Shown piece after piece: positions 23,989-32,491 of a stretch of DNA of 33,280 nucleotides. Numbering within the stretch: position 1 is the stretch's first letter; each line of letters opens with the position of its first letter. This stretch comes from Carnobacterium_A sp049673005. GTDB taxonomy: Bacteria; Bacillota; Bacilli; Lactobacillales; Carnobacteriaceae. The notes below the pieces were generated by a model. That model worked only from the letters and a program-made list of their open reading frames with translations. It ran no database searches and was not told where the DNA came from. Location of the stretch: positions 1 through 33,280 of the forward strand of contig NZ_JBATXB010000026.1 in assembly GCF_049673005.1 (NCBI RefSeq), read 5' to 3'. Made by a program: the position numbers and the translations under genes.

Positions 23989-25377
23989 ATGAACTATAAA
24001 TTTCCAGAAAATTTTTGGTGGGGTTCAGCAGCTAGTGGTCCACAAACAGAAGGGGTATATGAAGGGGATAATAAAGGTGAAAGCATTTGGGATCATTGGT
24101 ATGAAACAGAACCTGAAAAGTTTTTTAATCAAGTAGGACCAGAAAAAACATCCCGTTTCTATAAAAAATATCAAGAAGATATCCAGCTAATGAAACAAAC
24201 GGGGCACAATAGTTTTAGAACGTCTATTCAGTGGAGTAGATTATTTCCAGATAACACGGGTAAACTTAACCAAGTAGGGGTAGATTTCTATAATGCAGTT
24301 ATTAATGAACTGCTTGCTAATGATATTGAACCATTTATAAATTTATACCACTTTGATATGCCAATGTGGCTACAAGAAAAAGGCGGTTGGTTAAATCGTG
24401 AAACAGTAGAGGCTTATGAAACCTTTACTAAGACTTGTTTTGAGTTGTTTGGAGATCGAGTAAAAAAATGGTTTACTCATAATGAACCCATTGTACCCGT
24501 TGAAGGAGGTTACCTCTATCAATTCCATTATCCGAATGAAGTGAATATGAAGCACGCCGTTCAAGTAGCGTATCATGAAGTTCTTGCAAGTGCAAAAGCA
24601 ATAAAAAGTTACCGTGAGATGAAACTTGATGGAGAAATTGGAATTATTTTAAATCTGACACCAAGCTACCCTCGTGATGAGAATAATGCTGAAGATGTAA
24701 AAGCTGCATCAATTGCAGATGCATTCTTTAATCGCTCATTCTTAGATTCAGCGGTAAAAGGAGAGTTTCCGGCAGATTTAATAGAATTATTGCGTGATAT
24801 TGATCATCTGCCAAATATTGAGACCGGAGATTTGACCATTATTAAAGAAAATACAGTAGATTTATTAGGTGTGAATTATTATCAACCAAGACGAATTAAA
24901 GCTAAAGAGTCTTTTGGGAAATTAGCAGATGGTCCGATGCCAGATGATTATTTTGATAATTATATTATGCCTGGGCGTAAAATGAATCCTTACCGGGGAT
25001 GGGAAATATATGAAAAAGGGATTTATGATATCTTAACAAATCTAAGAGAAAATTATGGGAACATCCGATGCTTTATTTCTGAAAATGGAATGGGTGTTGA
25101 AGATGAAGAACGATATATTAATGAAGAGGGCGTAGTTGAAGACGATTACCGAATTGAATTTGTTAAAGAACATTTAATTTATGTTCATCAAGCTATTCAA
25201 GAAGGAAGCAATGTTCAAGGCTACCACATGTGGACATGTATGGATAACTGGTCTTGGATGAATGCTTACAAAAACCGTTATGGTTTTATCGCAGTAGATT
25301 TAAAAGAAGAAGGAAAAAGAACGATAAAGAAAAGCGGTCATTGGTTTAAAGAGATGACAAGTCAAAACGGATTTTAA
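23989..25377 (+). CDS. GH1 6-phospho-beta-glucosidase
   Basis: This 462-residue glycoside hydrolase family 1 enzyme splits phosphorylated beta-glucosides such as cellobiose-6-phosphate after PTS uptake. FPENFWWGSAASGPQTEG is the N-terminal signature. The acid/base Glu is in THNEPI (His in place of the usual Phe) and the nucleophile is in ISENGMG. YHMWTCMDNWSWMNAYKNRYG and FIAVD near the end complete the pocket. AAAAGGAGAG precedes the ATG. The PTS EIIC gene lies 326 bases downstream beyond a terminator, and the GntR-type regulator follows that. Specificity for a 6-phospho substrate is inferred from this neighbourhood. Confidence 0.9.
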   Translation: MNYKFPENFWWGSAASGPQTEGVYEGDNKGESIWDHWYETEPEKFFNQVGPEKTSRFYKKYQEDIQLMKQTGHNSFRTSIQWSRLFPDNTGKLNQVGVDFYNAVINELLANDIEPFINLYHFDMPMWLQEKGGWLNRETVEAYETFTKTCFELFGDRVKKWFTHNEPIVPVEGGYLYQFHYPNEVNMKHAVQVAYHEVLASAKAIKSYREMKLDGEIGIILNLTPSYPRDENNAEDVKAASIADAFFNRSFLDSAVKGEFPADLIELLRDIDHLPNIETGDLTIIKENTVDLLGVNYYQPRRIKAKESFGKLADGPMPDDYFDNYIMPGRKMNPYRGWEIYEKGIYDILTNLRENYGNIRCFISENGMGVEDEERYINEEGVVEDDYRIEFVKEHLIYVHQAIQEGSNVQGYHMWTCMDNWSWMNAYKNRYGFIAVDLKEEGKRTIKKSGHWFKEMTSQNGF

Positions 25378-25404
25378 TGTTTTAGGATTCATCTATATAA
25401 GAAG

Positions 25405-25450
25405 AAAGAGATTCCAGTTGAGTATAGCATTCAACTGGGATCTCTTTTTT
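25405..25450 (+). terminator. terminator of the GH1 gene
   Basis: A 17-base stem (25405-25421 with 25431-25447, one wobble) is followed by T6. Confidence 0.88.
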
Positions 25451-25549
25451 GCTTTTATTAGTCATGAAGAATTAAATGTAAATGATAGAACAATAAAAAT
25501 AACAATAAAACAGGTGTATCGTTTATTAAATTGTTAATAACAGTACAAC

Positions 25550-25574
25550 ACTTAATAAAGATAAGTTATTAAGT
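25550..25574. repeat. 9-bp inverted repeat upstream of the PTS gene
   Basis: ACTTAATAA (25550-25558) and TTATTAAGT (25566-25574) are exact complements around a seven-base spacer. They lie just before the possible -10 box at 25592-25597. An operator is possible, but the arms are A/T-only apart from one base. Confidence 0.4.
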
Positions 25575-25581
25575 ATTAAAA

Positions 25582-25597
25582 GACTAGACAATATAAA
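25582..25597 (+). promoter_or_regulatory. candidate GntR operator and -10 box of the PTS gene
   Basis: GACTAGAC (25582-25589) is one base from the GTnTAnAC operator pattern. It is followed by TATAAA (25592-25597), a likely -10 box whose -35 box is poor. A repressor bound here would block the promoter. Confidence 0.35.
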
Positions 25598-25617
25598 AAT
25601 GAAATGGTATTCTTTTA

Positions 25618-25632
25618 ATGTAATCGATTTCA
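25618..25632 (+). promoter_or_regulatory. cre site (CcpA operator) of the PTS gene
   Basis: ATGTAATCGATTTCA fits the CcpA consensus WTGNAANCGNWNNCW at every defined position. It lies about 20 bases downstream of the likely -10 box, where bound CcpA-HPr(Ser-P) would block transcription of the EIIC gene. Confidence 0.65.
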
Positions 25633-25643
25633 AGAAAAGAGAG

Positions 25644-25675
25644 ACTGACTTAAACTAGGCCAGTTATCAGTCAGT
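25644..25675 (+). repeat. hairpin in the leader of the PTS gene
   Basis: ACTGACT (25644-25650) pairs with AGTCAGT (25669-25675), and the inner AACT (25653-25656) pairs with AGTT (25662-25665) around AGGCC. It is followed by A residues, not T, so it is not an intrinsic terminator. It lies about 15 bases before the ribosome binding site. Confidence 0.5.
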
Positions 25676-25703
25676 AAAAAAATATAGAAAAGAGGATCGG
25701 TCA

Positions 25704-26996
25704 ATGAATGAATTTATTGATAAATTAGGCGAAAAACTAATGCCTATCGCAGGAAAACTGGGAGAAAATCGTCATTTAAAAGTTTTACGTGATGCGTTCA
25801 TGTTGTCATTTCCAATTACGATGTTTGGTTCTATAGTAGTCGTTTTAAATAACTTGCCATTTTTCAGTGATTCAACCAAAGGAACATTGGGTACACTATT
25901 CGGAAATGGCCAGAATGCGACAATGTCAATTATGACTATTTTCGTCACATTTGGTATCGGATACTATCTAAGTAAATCTTATGATGTTGAAGCAATTTAT
26001 GGAGGTGCGGTTTCATTAGCAGCTTATCTTATTCTAACGCCATTTGAAGCCGTTACTGAAAATGGAGAAACCATGACTGGAGTATTAACACTCGATCGTC
26101 TTGGGGCAAAAGGAATGTTTATCGGAATGATTGCTGCATTTATTGCGGCAGAAATTTATACAAGAGTCGTTAAAAGAGGTATCGTTATTAAAATGCCTGA
26201 TGGTGTTCCACCAGCAGTTGCTAAATCATTTGCGGCATTGTTACCAGCTATTATAACATTAACATTATTTCTAGTTACGAACGCTGTAGTTATAGGTTTT
26301 TTCTCAACAAACTTACATGATGTCGTATATAATGTGATTCAAGTACCTCTTACTGGTTTGGGTAGTGGGTTACCAGCAACACTTATCGCCGTATTTTTTG
26401 TTCAATTCTTATGGTTCTTTGGTCTACATGGTCAAATTATTGTAAACTCAGTGATGGATCCAATTTGGAACACACTGATGTTAGATAATTTAGATGCTTT
26501 TAAAGCGGGAGAGACCTTACCTCACATCGTTACAAAACCATTCATAGAAATTTTCACTGTAGGAATGGGAGGTTCTGGTAGTACATTAATCGTTGTTTTA
26601 TTAATGTCATTTATTATGAAAAGTAAACAGTTAAAAGATGTTGGTCGTCTAGCTTTAGGACCTGGTCTTTTTAATGTAAACGAGCCATTTATCTTTGGAT
26701 TGCCGTTAGTTTTAAATGCATCGGTACTAATTCCATGGTTACTAGCGCCTATAGTTGTTACTGCTTTTAACTATACAATGATGGCAACAAGCATTTTCCC
26801 TACTCCAACAGGTGTTTCGGTTCCTTGGACAGTGCCAGTTATAATAAATGGAATTATGGCGACAAATTCATTTATGGGTGGTGTGCTTCAACTGATCGAT
26901 ATGGCAATAATTGGCTTAATTTGGTTCCCGTTCTTGAAATTAATTGATCGTGCCAACTTAAATCAACTAATAATGAGTGAACCTGAAAAAGGTTAA
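25704..26996 (+). CDS. PTS system EIIC component, lactose/cellobiose family
   Basis: This 430-residue membrane permease of the lactose/cellobiose (Lac) PTS family carries a beta-glucoside or chitobiose-like sugar and hands it to EIIB for phosphorylation. It begins with a CelB-like amphipathic N-terminus (MNEFIDKLGEKLMPIAGKLG, HLKVLRDAFMLSFPITMFGS) and has about ten hydrophobic segments. LWFFGLHGQIIVNSVMDP and GPGLFNVNEPFIFGLPLVLN are diagnostic, the latter holding the Asn-Glu-Pro sugar-binding loop. No EIIA or EIIB domain is fused or adjacent, so they must come from elsewhere in the genome. AGAGGATCGG precedes the ATG. The leader has a perfect cre site. The Lac family usually takes up cellobiose, lactose or chitobiose. 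Confidence 0.93.
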   Translation: MNEFIDKLGEKLMPIAGKLGENRHLKVLRDAFMLSFPITMFGSIVVVLNNLPFFSDSTKGTLGTLFGNGQNATMSIMTIFVTFGIGYYLSKSYDVEAIYGGAVSLAAYLILTPFEAVTENGETMTGVLTLDRLGAKGMFIGMIAAFIAAEIYTRVVKRGIVIKMPDGVPPAVAKSFAALLPAIITLTLFLVTNAVVIGFFSTNLHDVVYNVIQVPLTGLGSGLPATLIAVFFVQFLWFFGLHGQIIVNSVMDPIWNTLMLDNLDAFKAGETLPHIVTKPFIEIFTVGMGGSGSTLIVVLLMSFIMKSKQLKDVGRLALGPGLFNVNEPFIFGLPLVLNASVLIPWLLAPIVVTAFNYTMMATSIFPTPTGVSVPWTVPVIINGIMATNSFMGGVLQLIDMAIIGLIWFPFLKLIDRANLNQLIMSEPEKG

Positions 26997-27003
26997 TACT
27001 AGT

Positions 27004-27040
27004 AAGCGATTAATCATAAACTGATTAATCGCTTTTTATT
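27004..27040 (+). terminator. terminator of the PTS gene
   Basis: A perfect 13-base stem (27004-27016 with 27022-27034) with a five-base loop is followed by a T-rich tail. Confidence 0.87.
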
Positions 27041-27085
27041 TCTTGAAAAAGTAAAACAACTAAAAAAAGTGAAAGAGCATTTTGA

Positions 27086-27099
27086 AAAGACTAGTCTTT
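27086..27099. promoter_or_regulatory. 14-bp palindrome, candidate autoregulatory operator
   Basis: AAAGACTAGTCTTT is perfectly symmetric and lies just after a TTGAAA -35 box (27083-27088) and before CATATAAG, 50 bases ahead of the GntR-type gene. Its GACTAGTC core resembles GACTAGAC in front of the PTS gene. Confidence 0.45.
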
Positions 27100-27148
27100 A
27101 GAAATCATATAAGGTATGATGTGCATGATACAAAATGGAGGTGCGCAA

Positions 27149-27865
27149 ATGTTGAAGTATGAAACGATAGCTAATGAAATAAGAAAAAGAATAATAAAAG
27201 GTACGTATCCTGTAGAGTCTCTAATTCCAGATCAAATTAGTCTAGCAAAAGAGTTTGAGGTCAGTCGTATGACAATGAAAAAAGCTCTAGATATACTTGC
27301 AATGGAAGGTTTGATTTATCGACAGCGTGGTTCTGGTACTTTTGTTATGAAAACAGCATTATTAAACCAACAAGATTCAGCGGTAAACGAGTATGAAGGA
27401 TTGACTAAACAATTAAGTGGGCAAAAAGTAGAAAGTAAAGTGATAGAGTTCAAAGTAGAATTTCCCTCAGAAGATATTATGAAACACTTAATGATTAAAA
27501 AAAATCAACCAGTCTATAATATTGTTCGGTTGCGTATAGTTAACGAAAAACCGTACGTTTTGGAACACACTTATATGCCGATTGATTTAGCAATAGGGTT
27601 AACAGAAGAGATACTAGAACAATCTATTTATCGTTATATTCATGAAGAATTAGATTTATATTTTGGCGGTGCGTTTAGAAAAATACATGCAGACAAATCA
27701 TCAAAATACGATCAAACTTACCTTGATTGTAAAGTAGATGACCCAGTACTAGAAGTAGAACAAGTTGTGTATTTAAAAGATGGACGACCGTTTGAATATT
27801 CTAGAAGTAGGCATCGCTACGATACACGTAGTTACACGATTTCTGATATTAATAAAAACAATTAA
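27149..27865 (+). CDS. GntR family regulator with UTRA domain
   Basis: This 238-residue HutC-type transcription regulator begins with a winged helix (LKYETIANEIRKRIIKGTYP, then ISLAKEFEVSRMTMKKALDILAMEGLIYRQRGSGTFV). A UTRA ligand-binding domain follows from about residue 85, typified by YNIVRLRIVNEKPYVLEHTYMP and the closing PFEYSRSRHRYDTRSY. Such regulators usually sense a sugar phosphate and repress the genes for its uptake, so the PTS and GH1 genes upstream are the likely targets. GGAGG is placed before the ATG at 27149; a longer frame from 27116 lacks a ribosome site. Candidate operators are at 23937, 25582 and 27086. Confidence 0.92.
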   Translation: MLKYETIANEIRKRIIKGTYPVESLIPDQISLAKEFEVSRMTMKKALDILAMEGLIYRQRGSGTFVMKTALLNQQDSAVNEYEGLTKQLSGQKVESKVIEFKVEFPSEDIMKHLMIKKNQPVYNIVRLRIVNEKPYVLEHTYMPIDLAIGLTEEILEQSIYRYIHEELDLYFGGAFRKIHADKSSKYDQTYLDCKVDDPVLEVEQVVYLKDGRPFEYSRSRHRYDTRSYTISDINKNN

Positions 27866-27871
27866 AGCATT

Positions 27872-27920
27872 AAAGCATCCTGTTCTACTTGAAGTAGAGT
27901 TAAGATGCTTTATCCATTTA
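27872..27920 (+). terminator. probable terminator of the GntR gene
   Basis: AAAGCATC (27872-27879) pairs with GATGCTTT (27904-27911) around an inner TCTACT/AGTAGA hairpin. The following T tract is interrupted. The next 200 bases, up to the oxidoreductase gene, hold no gene that I can see. Confidence 0.6.
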
Positions 27921-28141
27921 ATCAAAAATTAATGTTACAATCGGCGTGATAAGAAGCTGAGATGTGTGGTTTGAATCTCTCTATAAAACGTTTATATTCA
28001 GAAAGAGTATTTACTTGATGATAGTGTCTTTACAATGATTATTGTTTTGTTGTACATGATGGAGCAAAGATAGTACATTTATAGGGAGCATGAACTACTG
28101 AATAAATTTAAAAAACTGTATAAAAGAAATGAGGTATGAAA

Positions 28142-29050
28142 ATGTTGAAAGTTGGTATTATTGGATTAGGTGGAATTGCACAAAAAGCTTATTTACCAGT
28201 TGTTATGGAAATGCAAGATAAAGTAGAATGGCATCTTTATACTCGTAACCAAGAAAAACTTCAAGCTATCGGAAAGCAATACGGAAATAAGAATCTATAT
28301 TCTTCTATAGAGGACTTAATTGAAAGTGGTATCCAGGCAGCCTTCGTTCATACAGCCACACCTACGCATTATTTAATCGTTAAAAAATTACTGGAGAACG
28401 GCGTTCATGTTTATGTAGACAAGCCTATTAGTGAAAATTTAGATGAGGTAGAAGAATTAAGTCAATTAGCTAATAAAAAAAATCTATTACTTACAGCCGG
28501 TTTTAATCGCCGTTTTGCTCCAAGGATACAAACGCTAAAAGATGTTCCTAATAAAAATATGATCTTTATTCAAAAAACAAAACCTAATAGTACTGGGACG
28601 ATTAAATTTGCGTTATACGATATGTTTATTCATGTATTAGATACGGCTTTGTACCTATTAGATACACCGATTACAACGATGACTTTTAAAGTTAACCAAG
28701 AGGATGGAAATTTAACTAATTGTGTCGTTCATTTGACAACAGAACAAACGGAATGTGTAGCATCGATGAATTACGTTTCTGGAGCCAATCACGAATCTGC
28801 TGAAGTCCACTCGCCTAGTGGAATGCATCGAGTAGTTAACTTAACAGAATATGAAAGCGATGTTAAGGGTACGCAGACTGTTCAATCGTTTGGCGATTGG
28901 GAACCAACTCTTGAAAAAAGAGGTTTTGCACCTTTAATTCGATTGTTTTTGACAGCAATTGAGTCAGGCGAAAATCCCGTTTCAACTGAATCAACTTTAT
29001 TATCTCACCGATTGTGTGATGAGATTATTGAGAATACTGAATCAAAATGA
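28142..29050 (+). CDS. Gfo/Idh/MocA family oxidoreductase
   Basis: This 302-residue NAD(P)-dependent dehydrogenase of the glucose-fructose oxidoreductase/inositol dehydrogenase family acts on sugars, inositols or related compounds. VGIIGLGGIAQKAYLPV is the Rossmann loop. AAFVHTATPTHYLI and VYVDKPISENLDE hold the family's catalytic-lysine motif (DKP in place of EKP). DMFIHVLDTALYLL supplies the conserved His. An ATG two codons upstream (28136) is only one base from GAGG, whereas the ATG at 28142 is well spaced, so I start there. The gene follows the GntR regulator after about 275 bases. A link to the sugar locus is possible, but I see no shared operator. Confidence 0.88.
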   Translation: MLKVGIIGLGGIAQKAYLPVVMEMQDKVEWHLYTRNQEKLQAIGKQYGNKNLYSSIEDLIESGIQAAFVHTATPTHYLIVKKLLENGVHVYVDKPISENLDEVEELSQLANKKNLLLTAGFNRRFAPRIQTLKDVPNKNMIFIQKTKPNSTGTIKFALYDMFIHVLDTALYLLDTPITTMTFKVNQEDGNLTNCVVHLTTEQTECVASMNYVSGANHESAEVHSPSGMHRVVNLTEYESDVKGTQTVQSFGDWEPTLEKRGFAPLIRLFLTAIESGENPVSTESTLLSHRLCDEIIENTESK

Positions 29051-29113
29051 AGGAAAAGAATTTTATAATAAATAAGCTGAAAAAAATAGGTCTCTATAAA
29101 TTGATTAATACGC

Positions 29114-29141
29114 TTTACTTTTTTTATGATGAGTCTATAAT
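29114..29141 (+). promoter_or_regulatory. promoter of ktrBA
   Basis: TTTACT (29114-29119), a 16-base spacer and a perfect TATAAT (29136-29141) leave a leader of only about 35 bases. That is too short for a c-di-AMP riboswitch of the kind that controls ktrAB in Bacillus. Confidence 0.6.
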
Positions 29142-29182
29142 ACATTTGTGCGTCTAAGATTTGTGAGAAAGAGGTTGCCTTT

Positions 29183-30562
29183 ATGTTGTCTAATAAATTT
29201 AGAAAACTGTCGATATCAGCTCGAATAGCTTTCAGCTTTGCTTCAGTTATTTTCATAGGATCCATTTTATTAAGCTTGCCTATAAGTACAGCAGCTACAT
29301 CTCAAAATACTTACTTTGATAACTTATTTACTGCGGTTTCTTTAACCTGTGTAACAGGCTTGTCTACTACACCAGTCTCAGAATCCTACACTGTTTTCGG
29401 ACAGGTTATCTGTATCGTGTTAATGCAAATTGGTGGACTAGGGCTGATGACGATTATTGCCACGATATTAATGAGATTTGGAAAGAAAATTAGCTATACT
29501 GATACGTTAGCGGTTAAAGAAGCTTTAAATCGTGACAAGCTTGGTGATTTTAAGAAATACTTATTGTCTATTTTTAAATATACGCTAATTATCGAAGGAA
29601 TTGGAATGGTTTTATTATCGTTCCGTTTTGTTCCAGATTTTGGTTTAGCTAAAGGTTTATTTACGTCATTGTTTCTAGCCGTTTCAGGTTTTTGTAATGC
29701 TGGATTTGATAACATGGGGGCCTCTAGTCTACAAAATTATGTTGATGATCCTTTAGTAAATTTAGTGATTGCAACATTAATCATTTTAGGTGGTATTGGA
29801 TTTTCAGTATGGTTCGATGTAACCCATAACGTTTTCTCAATTATAAAGAATAAGAAAAAATTAGGTTTTAAAAAAATGTACAGCTTATTAAGACCACACA
29901 CTCGTTTAGCAATCAATATGTCAGTAACGTTGCTATTAGCTGGAACAATGATGTTTATGATAGTGGAATGGAATAATAATTCCTCTATTGGTACTTTTTC
30001 AGTTGGCCAAAAAGTAATGACTTCATTCTTTCATTCCGTTACGATGAGGACAGCTGGCTTTGCAACGATAGATTACGCAACTGTTTTACCATTCTCGTTA
30101 TTATTCTCTATCTTTTTAATGTTTATCGGAGGTTCTCCAGGCGGTGCAGCCGGAGGGATAAAAACAACTACATTTGCATTGGTTATATTATTAGTTATAA
30201 ATGAAATTAGAGGTCAAAATAGTATAAATTATGCAAGACATTCTATCCCTGTAGAAACCATTCGTAGAGCAATCGTGGTTGTTTTCAGCTTCTTTGCGTG
30301 CCTTATGATAGGCTTTAGTATATTACTGATTGTCGAGGAACAACCATTTGTAGTTTTGTTATTCGAAGCTGTTTCAGCCTTGGGTACAGTTGGAGTTAGC
30401 ATGAACTTAACCCCAGAATTGTCAAGAATTGGCCAAACTGTTTTGATTGTCTTAATGTTTATTGGGCGAATAGGACCAATTACGATTTTCTTAAGTCTTG
30501 CTAGAAAAAAACATAGAGTAAAAGAAAGAGTCTACGCTAAAACAAATATTTTAATTGGATAG
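29183..30562 (+). CDS. ktrB: potassium channel subunit KtrB (TrkH/KtrB family)
   Basis: This 459-residue membrane protein forms the K+ path of the KtrAB system. The four pore-loop repeats are visible: LTCVTGLSTTPV, SGFCNAGFDNMG, TMRTAGFATIDY and SALGTVGVSMNLT, each with the filter glycine. The gate region GGSPGGAAGGIKTTTFA lies in the third repeat. There are about eight to ten hydrophobic helices plus the re-entrant loops. AGAGG precedes the ATG. The partner gene ktrA starts 13 bases after its stop, so the two form an operon. The length is standard. Confidence 0.94.
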   Translation: MLSNKFRKLSISARIAFSFASVIFIGSILLSLPISTAATSQNTYFDNLFTAVSLTCVTGLSTTPVSESYTVFGQVICIVLMQIGGLGLMTIIATILMRFGKKISYTDTLAVKEALNRDKLGDFKKYLLSIFKYTLIIEGIGMVLLSFRFVPDFGLAKGLFTSLFLAVSGFCNAGFDNMGASSLQNYVDDPLVNLVIATLIILGGIGFSVWFDVTHNVFSIIKNKKKLGFKKMYSLLRPHTRLAINMSVTLLLAGTMMFMIVEWNNNSSIGTFSVGQKVMTSFFHSVTMRTAGFATIDYATVLPFSLLFSIFLMFIGGSPGGAAGGIKTTTFALVILLVINEIRGQNSINYARHSIPVETIRRAIVVVFSFFACLMIGFSILLIVEEQPFVVLLFEAVSALGTVGVSMNLTPELSRIGQTVLIVLMFIGRIGPITIFLSLARKKHRVKERVYAKTNILIG

Positions 30563-30575
30563 GGGAAATCTTAAA

Positions 30576-31247
30576 ATGGCAACAAAAACAATTGGTGTGT
30601 TAGGATTAGGTATATTTGGATCATCAATCGCTAAGGAATTAAGTGAGTTTGATTGTGAAGTGATTGCTGTAGATTTAGACGTTAGCAATGTGAACAGAGT
30701 AGAACCGTTTGTTACTGAAGCAATACAAGGAGATATTACAGATTTAGAGTTTTTAGAAAATATAGGTATTGAGAACTGCGATGTTGTTGTTGTTGCAACA
30801 GGAACTAGTTTAGAAGCAAGCGTATTAGCAGTGATGAATTGCAAGAAGTTGAAAATTAATACGATTATAGCTAAAGCTAAGAATAAAATGTTTATGGAAG
30901 TTTTGACAGCAGTGGGAGCTACAACGGTTATTCGACCTGAAAAAGAAATGGGTACACGAGTAGCGAAAAGTCTGCTCAGACGCAATATTACTGATATTGT
31001 TGATTTAGATGATCAATACGCTGTAATTGAATTTTTACCACCTGTTAAATGGATCAATCAGTCCCTAGAAGAATTAGATTTACGAAAACGGTATGAAATG
31101 AATGTTATTGGTATCAGGAAAAAAACAGAAAGAAAATTAGATGTTTCATTCGGTCCAGATTATGTTATTCAAAGTAATGATATTATTGTGGGAATTGCAG
31201 AGTCAGAAATATTTGAGCGCTACGATTATCTTAATAAATTAAGATAA
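30576..31247 (+). CDS. ktrA: potassium channel regulatory subunit KtrA (RCK)
   Basis: This 223-residue cytoplasmic RCK protein assembles as an octameric ring on KtrB and gates it with ATP/ADP and, through its C-terminal domain, c-di-AMP. The Rossmann fold starts at IGVLGLGIFGSSIAKEL, with VIAVDLDVSNV after the second strand and VVVATGTSLEASVLAVM later. The RCK_C/TrkA_C domain spans about residues 135-220 (VIRPEKEMGTRVAKSL, YEMNVIGIRK, QSNDIIVGIAES). AGGGGA overlaps the ktrB stop and serves the ATG at 30576. The longer frame from 30555 is not supported. Confidence 0.94.
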   Translation: MATKTIGVLGLGIFGSSIAKELSEFDCEVIAVDLDVSNVNRVEPFVTEAIQGDITDLEFLENIGIENCDVVVVATGTSLEASVLAVMNCKKLKINTIIAKAKNKMFMEVLTAVGATTVIRPEKEMGTRVAKSLLRRNITDIVDLDDQYAVIEFLPPVKWINQSLEELDLRKRYEMNVIGIRKKTERKLDVSFGPDYVIQSNDIIVGIAESEIFERYDYLNKLR

Positions 31248-31408
31248 GGTTAAATAAATAGGATAAAAGAAAAAAACCTGAAGTTATATAAAAATAGATA
31301 GCGAATAGTCTAAGATTGTCGTGAGAAAAGGTACAAAGACTGTTCAAATGTTTGGGTATCATGTTAGAATGCTAAGTAGTAAATTAACTTTGAGAGGGTC
31401 ATTATTTA

Positions 31409-32314
31409 ATGCTTATAACAAGAATGAAAGAACAATTCCCTAATTCAATCATAAAAGAAAAAGAACCTTTGTCTCTTTACACTTACACAAAAACAGGTGG
31501 ACCAGCAGATATATTAGTATTGCCTCAAGAAAAATCTGAGGTAGTTGAATTGGTTGAGTGGATTAACAAAAATGAATTGCCTTTAACGGTTTTAGGAAAT
31601 GCCAGTAATTTAATCGTGAAAGATGGCGGTATCCATGGTGTTGTGATGGTTTTAACTGAAATGAATGAAATTTCAATTTCAAAAACTAAAATTATTGCAC
31701 AAAGTGGAGCCCGCTTGATTGATACAACTTATGCAGCTTTAGAGGCAGAATTAACTGGATTAGAGTTTGCATGTGGTATTCCTGGTAGTATCGGTGGAGC
31801 GGTGTTTATGAATGCCGGTGCCTATGGAGGCGAAGTCAGTGAAGTCATTCATGCGGTAACACTACTGACTCGTAGTGGCGAATTAAAAGAATTAAAAAAT
31901 AAAGATCTTGAATTCCGCTACCGTCATAGTGCCATACAAGAAACACGAGATATTGTTTTAGAAGTTGAGTTTCGCTTAGAAAAAGGAAAAGCAGTTGAAA
32001 TAAAGCAACGCATGTCTGAATTAACTTTTTTAAGAGAGTCCAAGCAACCATTAGAATATCCATCTTGTGGAAGTGTATTTAAACGACCAACAGGCTATTT
32101 TACAGGTAAGTTAATCCAAGAGGCCGGATTACAAGGTAAAACTTGGGGTGGTGCTCAAATTTCAGAGAAGCATGCTGGTTTTATTGTAAATATTAATCAT
32201 GCTACAGCAACGGACTATATAGAGCTAATCGAATATGTTCAAAAAACTATTTTAGAAAGTGCGGGTGTTGAGCTCGTTCCAGAAGTTCGAATTATTGGAG
32301 AAAATATTTCTTAA
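31409..32314 (+). CDS. murB: UDP-N-acetylenolpyruvoylglucosamine reductase
   Basis: This 301-residue FAD enzyme reduces the enolpyruvyl group to give UDP-N-acetylmuramic acid, the second committed step of peptidoglycan precursor synthesis. The N-terminal TKTGGPADILV and VLGNASNLIV bind FAD. FACGIPGSIGGAVFMNAGA is the central signature. YPSCGSVFKRP has the proton-donating Ser and marks the short type II form usual in Gram-positives. KTWGGAQISEKHAGFIVN ends the active site. GAGAGGG lies ten bases before the ATG. A strong terminator separates it from the regulator and potA that follow, an order I recall from other Lactobacillales. Confidence 0.97.
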   Translation: MLITRMKEQFPNSIIKEKEPLSLYTYTKTGGPADILVLPQEKSEVVELVEWINKNELPLTVLGNASNLIVKDGGIHGVVMVLTEMNEISISKTKIIAQSGARLIDTTYAALEAELTGLEFACGIPGSIGGAVFMNAGAYGGEVSEVIHAVTLLTRSGELKELKNKDLEFRYRHSAIQETRDIVLEVEFRLEKGKAVEIKQRMSELTFLRESKQPLEYPSCGSVFKRPTGYFTGKLIQEAGLQGKTWGGAQISEKHAGFIVNINHATATDYIELIEYVQKTILESAGVELVPEVRIIGENIS

Positions 32315-32326
32315 TAAGAGATGAAT

Positions 32327-32369
32327 AAAAATCAAAAACAGAATTTTATCTTCTGTTTTTGATTTTTTT
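32327..32369 (+). terminator. terminator of murB
   Basis: A perfect 17-base stem (32327-32343 with the TTCTG... arm from 32351) with a seven-base loop ends in a run of T. Confidence 0.88.
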
Positions 32370-32408
32370 ATTGCTTTTCATTCAATAAAAATTATAATTG
32401 AAAGGTAT

Positions 32409-32429
32409 TAGTAAACTTAATGTTTACTA
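32409..32429. promoter_or_regulatory. 8-bp inverted repeat ahead of the XRE-cupin gene, candidate operator
   Basis: TAGTAAAC (32409-32416) and GTTTACTA (32422-32429) are exact complements around TTAAT. They lie about 60 bases before the regulator gene in the likely promoter region (TTGAAA at 32398-32403; a T/A-rich -10 region overlaps the right arm). An autoregulatory site is plausible. Confidence 0.5.
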
Positions 32430-32491
32430 TAGATGAACTTTAGGTGCTTTTTTCTAAAATTTATTGAATTGATTTTTAAGGAGTTTTAAAA

